From the NCBI GenBank assembly GCA_963752605.1, contig CAVVYW010000005.1, forward strand, positions 1,364,001 to 1,428,000: a DNA stretch of 64,000 nucleotides, written 5' to 3'. Origin of the DNA: CAVVYW01 sp963752605 (GTDB taxonomy: Bacteria; Actinomycetota; Thermoleophilia; Solirubrobacterales; 70-9). Under the pieces are notes generated by a model. It was not told the DNA's origin and did no database searches. It saw only the letters and a program-made list of their open reading frames with translations. Positions 59,243-64,000 of the stretch are shown in pieces (within the stretch, counting starts at the first letter, position 1; each line of letters begins with the position of its first letter). The position numbers and the translations under genes are program-made.

Positions 59243-61498
59243 TCAGGCTTGCGCCTTCGCTCCTGAGGCCAGCGGCCTGGCCGCCGCTGGCGACCGCTCA
59301 GCCTGGCCCTCGAGCCCGATGTGCGGCAGCAGGCGGTCGAGCCAGCCCGGCAGCCACCAGTTCCAGTCGCCCATCAGCTCCATGAAGGCGGGCACCAGGA
59401 TCAGGCGGACGATCGTCGCATCGACGGCGATTGCGACCGCGTTGCCGAGCCCGAGCTGCTGAATCGAGGGGACGCCGGTGAGGGCGAAGGTGGTGAACAC
59501 CGCGACCATGATCAGCGCGGCTGAGGTGATCACGCCGGCGCTCGAGGAGAGGCCCTCCGCGACGGCGCGCCGATTGTCGCCGTGCTCCTCGTAGTGCTCC
59601 TTGATCCGGGAGAGGAGGAAGACCTCGTAGTCCATCGAGAGCCCGAAGACCACCGCGAGGACCAAAGGGGGCGTCAGGGTGTTGAGGGCGCCCTGCTCCT
59701 CGAACCCCAGCCACTCGAACCAACCCCACTGGAACGTGGCGACCAGGACGCCGTAGGCGGCCCCGATCGACAGCAGGTTCATCAGGACCGCCTTCAGCGG
59801 CAGCACCAGCGAGCGGAGCATCAGCATCAGGACCACGAACGAGAAGGCGAGGACGAAGAGGATGATGCGCCACATCGCTCCGTCTATCTGGTCTCGGGAG
59901 TCCTGGATCCGGGCGGCCTCGCCGCCCACCTCCACTGCGGCGATCTCGTCAAGCGACGAAGCGGGGACGATCTCGTCGCGCATCCGCCCCACGAGTGCGA
60001 GCGACTGATCCGCATCGGCCGAGTCGGCCTTCGTGCGCACCTCGATCAGCGCCTGCCGGCCCTCGACCACGGGCCGCGCCACGGACTCCACCTCCCGATC
60101 CGCCTGTGCTCGCCGGCTGAAGTCCTGTATCGCCTCCTCGTTCGCAGGGGTCCTCGCCGTGCCGTCCTCGAAGGTCGTGAGCACACGGACCGGGTCGGCG
60201 CCGCCTCCGCTCGCCGCCGCAGCGAGTTCCGTCCCGACGCGAGCGTCATGGTCCTCTTCGAACTGCTGGAGGGCGCCGTCTCCGGTCTCGATGTCCAGCA
60301 CGGGGACCGCCATGACGAGCAGAATCCCCGCTGCGGCGACGGCCGAGATGACCGGCCGCCGCATGACCCGGGCCGTCCAGGTCTGCCAGAAGCTCTCGCG
60401 GTCCGGGTTGGTGGAACCTGGGCGGCGCCGCTTCCGCCACAGCAGCCGGAACCAGCGGAGGACCCGCCAGGCGAGGCCACCGGCCTCGACCCGGTGTCCG
60501 AGGATGCGGATCAGCGCCGGCAGCAGCGTGGTCGCGACCAGGATCGCGACCGCCACGACGATCATCGCCCCCAGGGCCATCGAGCGCAGCGCCTGGTTCT
60601 CCACCATCCAGAGGCCTGCGAGGGAGATGATCACCGCCGCGCCGGAGAAGACGACGGCAAGTCCCGACGTGGAGAGGGCCTCGGCGCGCGCCTCCTCGGA
60701 GCTGCGGCCGGCGCGCACGGACTCGCGGAAGCGGGCGAGGATGAAGAGCGAGTAGTCCACCGCCACCCCGATCCCGATCATCGAGGCCATGTTGGTTACG
60801 AAGACCGACATGTCGATCTGCTGGGAGAGGAGGTAGATCTCCGCGCCGGTCACGGTGACGGCCACGAGGCCGAGGGCGAGCGGCAGCGTCGCCGCCGCGA
60901 GGGATCCGAAGACGGCGATCAGGATCAGGGCGACGATCGGGAAGCCGATCGCCTCGGCCTTCTGGAGGTCCTCTTCGGACACCTCGGTGAGTGCCGACCA
61001 CATCGCCGGCTGGCCGACGACGTAGGCGGTGACGCCGTCCACCGCCTCGCCGGGCGAGAGGCCCTCGCGGAGGTCGGTCGAGGTGTCGATCAGCTCGTCG
61101 GCGCTGCCCTTGGCCTCGATCGGAACGACCGCGACCTTCCCGGCCGCCAGAGTCGTCTCGGCCTCCGCGGCGATCCGCTCGGGGACCCTGGCGCCGTCGG
61201 CGGCAGCGACCTCATCGGAGGCGCGCTCTACCGCGGCGCTCGCCTGCGCCTGTGTCATGCCGGGCTCCGGCTCGAGCACGAGGCCGATCCGGCCGAGGTC
61301 GGATTGCTGGAACCTCGCGGACGCGTCCTCGACGGCCTTCGACTCGCTGCCGGGGACGTCGAAGCCGCCCCCGGTCAGCTCCTCGGTCTGGCGGGCAGCC
61401 AGGGGTGCGCTGAGGACCAGCGCGATCAGCCACACCCCGACCACGAACCAGCGCCGGCGAGCGAGCAGGCCGGCCAGTTTCGCCATCCAGGTCCTCAC
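59243..61498 (-). CDS. MMPL-family RND transporter
   Basis: 751 aa from GTG at 61498 (VRTWMAKLAGLLARRRWFVV); an ATG four codons in is the alternative. Twelve membrane segments in two halves. The proton-relay segments are IGIGVAVDYSLFILARFRES in the first MMPL domain and VFGLSMDYEVFLLSRIKEHY in the second. GAAVIISLAGLWMV and ITSAALIMVAVFTTFALTGV are further family motifs. Two large periplasmic loops follow TM1 and TM7. MMPL proteins of actinobacteria export lipids, glycolipids or hydrophobic compounds using the proton gradient. The adjacent TetR gene on the same strand upstream probably controls it (inference). Confidence 0.9.
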   Translation of the reverse strand: MRTWMAKLAGLLARRRWFVVGVWLIALVLSAPLAARQTEELTGGGFDVPGSESKAVEDASARFQQSDLGRIGLVLEPEPGMTQAQASAAVERASDEVAAADGARVPERIAAEAETTLAAGKVAVVPIEAKGSADELIDTSTDLREGLSPGEAVDGVTAYVVGQPAMWSALTEVSEEDLQKAEAIGFPIVALILIAVFGSLAAATLPLALGLVAVTVTGAEIYLLSQQIDMSVFVTNMASMIGIGVAVDYSLFILARFRESVRAGRSSEEARAEALSTSGLAVVFSGAAVIISLAGLWMVENQALRSMALGAMIVVAVAILVATTLLPALIRILGHRVEAGGLAWRVLRWFRLLWRKRRRPGSTNPDRESFWQTWTARVMRRPVISAVAAAGILLVMAVPVLDIETGDGALQQFEEDHDARVGTELAAAASGGGADPVRVLTTFEDGTARTPANEEAIQDFSRRAQADREVESVARPVVEGRQALIEVRTKADSADADQSLALVGRMRDEIVPASSLDEIAAVEVGGEAARIQDSRDQIDGAMWRIILFVLAFSFVVLMLMLRSLVLPLKAVLMNLLSIGAAYGVLVATFQWGWFEWLGFEEQGALNTLTPPLVLAVVFGLSMDYEVFLLSRIKEHYEEHGDNRRAVAEGLSSSAGVITSAALIMVAVFTTFALTGVPSIQQLGLGNAVAIAVDATIVRLILVPAFMELMGDWNWWLPGWLDRLLPHIGLEGQAERSPAAARPLASGAKAQA

Positions 61499-61533
61499 AC
61501 GCCTAATCCTGGCTGGCTGGCCAGTCCGCGTAT

Positions 61534-61547
61534 GTGAGGTCGCTCAC
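61534..61547. promoter_or_regulatory. Inverted repeat between MMPL and TetR genes (candidate operator)
   Basis: GTGAG and CTCAC flank GTCG, 36 bases before the MMPL start. A second near-palindrome GGCTGGCCAGTC lies at about 61515-61526. Either could bind the TetR protein encoded upstream. Confidence 0.35.
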
Positions 61548-61588
61548 TCCCAACATCAGTCGCATCGACATGCGCCGCAACACCTGGC

Positions 61589-61608
61589 GCCGCGGCCAAG
61601 GCCGCGGC
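61589..61608 (-). terminator. Hairpin just after the TetR stop codon
   Basis: GCCGCGGCC pairs perfectly with GGCCGCGGC around AA, three bases beyond the TAA at 61611-61613. It would separate the TetR transcript from the MMPL gene. No U-tract. Confidence 0.5.
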
Positions 61609-61610
61609 TA

Positions 61611-62234
61611 TTAAGCCAGCGGCTTGTCGCTGCTCAGGAGGTGCCGAGCCGCCTCGGTCGCGGCGACGACCATGTCCTTGTGGTCGCGCTTCGGGTCCGA
61701 GAGCATCTGGAGCGCGAGGCCGTCGGCAAGCGCGAACAGGAAGCCCACCACTGCGTCGATCTCGAAGCGCGGGGAGATCACGCCCTCCCCCGCCTTCGCG
61801 CGCAGGATGTCCGCGACGTGCCCCTTCGTCCGGCTGAAGAGCTCCGCCACCTCGCGCTGGATCTCCGGAGTGCGCCTGCCCGCGGTGAACAGCTCGAACA
61901 GGAGCACCCAGAAGCCGGGCTCGTTCTGGATCGAGTCCTCCAGATCGGCGACGAGAATCCCGAGCAGCTCGTCCACCGACCCGGCCTGGCCGAGCGGCTC
62001 GTCAAGGCGCGCGATCCGGTGCTCGGTGTCGCGCCGGACGACCTCGACCAGCAGGGCCTCCTTGGTGCCGAAGTAATAGTGGAGGAGTCCCCGGCTGACG
62101 CCGGCCTCGCGGGCGACGTGCTCGAAGGTCGAACCGGAGATTCCGCGGCGGGCCACGCTCGAACGCATCGCCTCCACGATCCGCGTCGCCTTCTCGCCGC
62201 TCAGCTGCTCCTTGGTCTTCTGTGCCGCCTCCAT
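61611..62234 (-). CDS. TetR-family transcriptional regulator
   Basis: 207 aa from ATG at 62234 (MEAAQKTKEQLSGEKATRIV). The open frame reaches 62444 but overlaps the metallo-hydrolase and is unlike the family. HTH: ISGSTFEHVAREAGVSRGLL then HYYFGTKEALLVEVVRRDTE. The C-terminal domain (LEDSIQNEPGFWVLLFELFT, FEIDAVVGFLFALADGLALQ) is the BetI/TetR_C_6-like type. Lies 28 bases downstream of the metallo-beta-lactamase gene and ahead of the MMPL transporter, its probable target. Confidence 0.88.
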   Translation of the reverse strand: MEAAQKTKEQLSGEKATRIVEAMRSSVARRGISGSTFEHVAREAGVSRGLLHYYFGTKEALLVEVVRRDTEHRIARLDEPLGQAGSVDELLGILVADLEDSIQNEPGFWVLLFELFTAGRRTPEIQREVAELFSRTKGHVADILRAKAGEGVISPRFEIDAVVGFLFALADGLALQMLSDPKRDHKDMVVAATEAARHLLSSDKPLA

Positions 62235-62262
62235 CCCGGGGTCGGAGTCTAGGGCGCTTCCC

Positions 62263-62964
62263 CTAGCCGAGCTTGACCGGCGGGTTGTGCCCGGGGATGA
62301 CCACGGCCGGCTCGAGGTCACGGATCTTCCGCCACTGCGCCAGCAGCTCGTCGCGCTCCGGGCCGAAGTCCTCGGGGAGGTCCATCTGGTCGAAGTACTC
62401 GGGCAGGGGCCCGACGCAGTCGGAGGCGATCGCGACCAGGCCATCGTCCGTATCGACCAGCAGCGTGATCAGGCCGTCCGAATGGCCGGGTGTCCGGATC
62501 CAGCGCAGGCCGGGCTCGATCTCGCCCTCCTCTCCGTCCAGCACCTCGAGGTTGGCGTTCTCGAGCTGGCCGGCGACGATCTGGGAGTAGGGGGCCTCGG
62601 TCTCGAGCTTGTGGACGTAGGTCCGCCGCATCGGCCAGGCCGCCATCCCCTCCGCGTGGTCGAAGTGGAGATGGGTGAGGATCACGTCCTTCACCTCGTT
62701 CGCGTCCACCCCGAGCTGCTGAAGGGCACCGATCACCGGGCCGCCCTGCATGATCAGCCCGGGATCGACCAGGTAGTCCCGCTCGCCGCGAATCAGCAGG
62801 GTGTTGGGGAACGCCACCATGCCGACCGTCTTCCCCTCATCCTGCAGCTGCTTGTAGCGCTCGAATCCCTCGGCCGAGTCCTTGATCGAAGCAGGCTCGG
62901 CCTCACCGCTCTCGACGGCGAAGACGTACCGCTGTGCAGGGACGAGGATGTGAACGCTCGCCAT
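62263..62964 (-). CDS. Metallo-beta-lactamase-fold hydrolase (lactonase-like)
   Basis: 233 aa from ATG at 62964. The zinc-binding motif DVILTHLHFDHAEGMAAWPM (HxHxDH), a later His in IRTPGHSDGLITLLVDTDDG, Asp in AIASDCVGPLPEYFDQ and the final VVIPGHNPPV are those of the MBL superfamily. The N-terminal FPNTLLIRGERDYLVDPGLI resembles N-acyl homoserine lactonases and related hydrolases. No signal peptide. Substrate cannot be assigned; thioester or lactone hydrolysis would suit the neighbouring lipid genes. Confidence 0.85.
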   Translation of the reverse strand: MASVHILVPAQRYVFAVESGEAEPASIKDSAEGFERYKQLQDEGKTVGMVAFPNTLLIRGERDYLVDPGLIMQGGPVIGALQQLGVDANEVKDVILTHLHFDHAEGMAAWPMRRTYVHKLETEAPYSQIVAGQLENANLEVLDGEEGEIEPGLRWIRTPGHSDGLITLLVDTDDGLVAIASDCVGPLPEYFDQMDLPEDFGPERDELLAQWRKIRDLEPAVVIPGHNPPVKLG

Positions 62965-62996
62965 GGGCGCTGGACCCTAGCCAAGCCGGAGAACGA

Positions 62997-63023
62997 GAGA
63001 GGGCGCCGTTTCGGCGCCCTCTC
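62997..63023 (-). terminator. Strong 12-bp hairpin after the small membrane-protein gene
   Basis: GAGAGGGCGCCG pairs perfectly with CGGCGCCCTCTC around TTT. It lies 31 bases beyond the stop at 63055 and ahead of the metallo-hydrolase start, and read on the minus strand is followed by TCGTTCTCC. Likely terminator of the 63055-63507 gene. Confidence 0.65.
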
Positions 63024-63054
63024 GATAATCCGTTGTGGCGGTGTCGCACGAGCG

Positions 63055-63507
63055 TCAGGTCGTCGGGACGCTCTCGCTCTCCGTCTGCGGAGTGGTCGTC
63101 GAGGTGTACTCGAACTCCTCCTCGGCTCCGAACAGCTTGTCCAGCACGGCGTTGCGGGCGTCCTCGCTGAGTATGAGGATCAGCGCAGCGCCGATGATGC
63201 CCACCAGCAGGGCCTTGCCGAGACTGAAACCGCCGCCCTTCCGCCGCTTGCCGCGCAGCTGCTGCGAGGCGTCGCGGAGGGACTCCGCGGCGACCTGCAG
63301 GTCGCGATGGACCTTCTTGTCGTCCATCAGCGACGTCGCGGGCCCCTTGCCGTTCGACATGCGCGCGTACGCATCCTTGGCCGCCTCGAAGGCGACGCGG
63401 ATGTTCTGGCGAAGCTCCTCGTCCTCGAGCAGCCGCCGCACGTAGGGGTTGGAGGCGACCGACCGTGCGGCGTCACCAGCCTTCGCGCTTCTATTGCTTG
63501 CGCCCAT
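63055..63507 (-). CDS. Membrane-anchored protein of unknown function
   Basis: 150 aa from ATG at 63507, preceded by GAGGAGACC. The cytoplasmic helical part (DAARSVASNPYVRRLLEDEE, LRQNIRVAFEAAKDAYARM, DDKKVHRDLQVAAESLRDAS) leads to a basic patch (RGKRRKGGG). One membrane segment follows (about 103-118, LLVGIIGAALILILS), then a short Thr/Glu-rich tail (EEEFEYTSTTTPQTESESV). No family named. Downstream of lon on the same strand. Confidence 0.7.
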   Translation of the reverse strand: MGASNRSAKAGDAARSVASNPYVRRLLEDEELRQNIRVAFEAAKDAYARMSNGKGPATSLMDDKKVHRDLQVAAESLRDASQQLRGKRRKGGGFSLGKALLVGIIGAALILILSEDARNAVLDKLFGAEEEFEYTSTTTPQTESESVPTT

Positions 63508-63561
63508 GGGTCTCCTCAAGTTGTTTCCAGGGTGCTTCCAGGAGGTTATACCCGAAGCCGC

Positions 63562-64000
63562 CTACGCCGCCGCTTTGGCCTTTTCGAGCGAGATGGCCAA
63601 CGCCTGCCCTATCTCCTCGACGTAGTGGAACTGAAGGTCCTTGCGCTCCCCCTCGGGAATCTCATCGACGTCGCCCTCGTTGCGGTCGGGGACGATGATC
63701 TCCTTGATCCCCGCGCGCTGGGCGGCGAGGGACTTCTCCTTGAGGCCGCCGATCGGCAGCACCTGGCCGCTGAGGGTGATCTCCCCGGTCATCGCGACGT
63801 CGTTGCGCACGGGCGTGCCGCTCACCAGAGAGGCGAGCGCGGTCACCATCGCCAGCCCGGCCGAGGGGCCGTCCTTGGGGACGGCGCCGGAGGGGACGTG
63901 GACGTGGATGTCGTGTTTGGCGAACCAGTCGTCCGCGAGGTCGGATGCGAGCTCGTCCACATGGCGGCGGACGTATGAGAGCGCCGCCTCCGCCGACTCG
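63562..64000 (-). CDS. lon: Lon ATP-dependent protease, C-terminal part (5' part outside window)
   Basis: About 145 C-terminal residues of Lon; the gene enters from the right edge. The proteolytic domain shows HVHVPSGAVPKDGPSAGLAM with the catalytic Ser in GPSAG, LSGQVLPIGGLKEKSLAAQR with the catalytic Lys, and AGIKEIIVPDRNEGDVDEIP. Before it, EAALSYVRRHVDELASDLAD matches the preceding helix. Lon degrades misfolded and regulatory proteins in the cytoplasm. The stop is TAG at 63562-63564. Confidence 0.93.
   Translation of the reverse strand, partial: ESAEAALSYVRRHVDELASDLADDWFAKHDIHVHVPSGAVPKDGPSAGLAMVTALASLVSGTPVRNDVAMTGEITLSGQVLPIGGLKEKSLAAQRAGIKEIIVPDRNEGDVDEIPEGERKDLQFHYVEEIGQALAISLEKAKAAA

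Noticed and set aside
62235..62444. Upstream extension of the second TetR frame
   Set aside because: Ser/Arg-rich shadow of the metallo-hydrolase gene; HTH begins soon after the ATG at 62234.

Overview
The window is high-G+C, densely packed bacterial chromosome. Gene content and order point to an actinobacterium, most likely of class Thermoleophilia (Solirubrobacterales-like). The main argument is a minus-strand housekeeping backbone, read from high to low coordinate: rsmI, metG, tatD, rsmA, ispE, glmU, prs, rplY, pth, mfd, mazG, eno, ftsB. It follows the order known from other actinobacteria such as Mycobacterium (rsmI-metS-tatD-ksgA-ispE, then pth/rplY/prsA/glmU, mfd, mazG, eno, ftsB). Many secreted proteins with Lys/Arg/Cys-rich segments and beta-helix 'choice-of-anchor' architecture also fit that class. 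The class assignment is inference from style; no rRNA gene is present.

Layout. 1-7925: four tandem, translationally coupled genes for large polytopic membrane proteins of the GT-C glycosyltransferase type (first cut by the window edge, third frameshifted). 8011-12398: ftsB, eno, a collagen-like secreted protein, mazG and a SurA/PpiC-type foldase. 12434-17445: a large LuxR-type ATPase regulator divergent from a four-gene operon of secreted proteins that includes an orphan peptidase S74 chaperone domain. 17459-28847: mfd (frameshifted), a LysE exporter, an enoyl-CoA hydratase, pth (apparent CTG start), rplY, a UbiB-like kinase, a GDPD phosphodiesterase, a small lipoprotein, prs and glmU. 28866-35764: two DJ-1-type genes (one an AraC regulator), tRNA-Gln(UUG), a GH15 glycosidase, a PucR regulator and a DedA-PAP2 fusion (frameshifted). 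35761-44888: ispE, rsmA, tatD, metG and rsmI, interrupted by secreted proteins, a RemA-like protein and an MpaB-type oxygenase. 44901-48971: ROK kinase, LCP cell-wall ligase (frameshifted), FmdB-type zinc ribbon, glycyl-tRNA synthetase.

49179-51033 is unlike the rest. It has no intact gene, a C-poor and AT-shifted plus strand over much of its length, a broken N-terminal piece of a family-2 glycosyltransferase on the minus strand, and error-laden duplicate copies of a small secreted-protein sequence. It is either a decayed locus or a badly resolved stretch of assembly.

51034-64000: an acyl-CoA ligase, a secreted M14 carboxypeptidase (two compensating frameshifts), a TetR regulator divergent from a di-iron R2-like/SCP2 fusion protein with a palindromic operator between them, a SHOCT protein, a double-hotdog thioesterase, an MMPL transporter with its own TetR gene, a metallo-beta-lactamase-fold hydrolase, a small membrane protein, and the C-terminal end of lon. 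The ligase, R2-SCP2 protein, thioesterase and MMPL transporter suggest a lipid-metabolism and export neighbourhood.

Six single-base frame breaks in five otherwise well-conserved genes, together with the messy 49-51 kb stretch, suggest that sequence or assembly error is at least part of the story.
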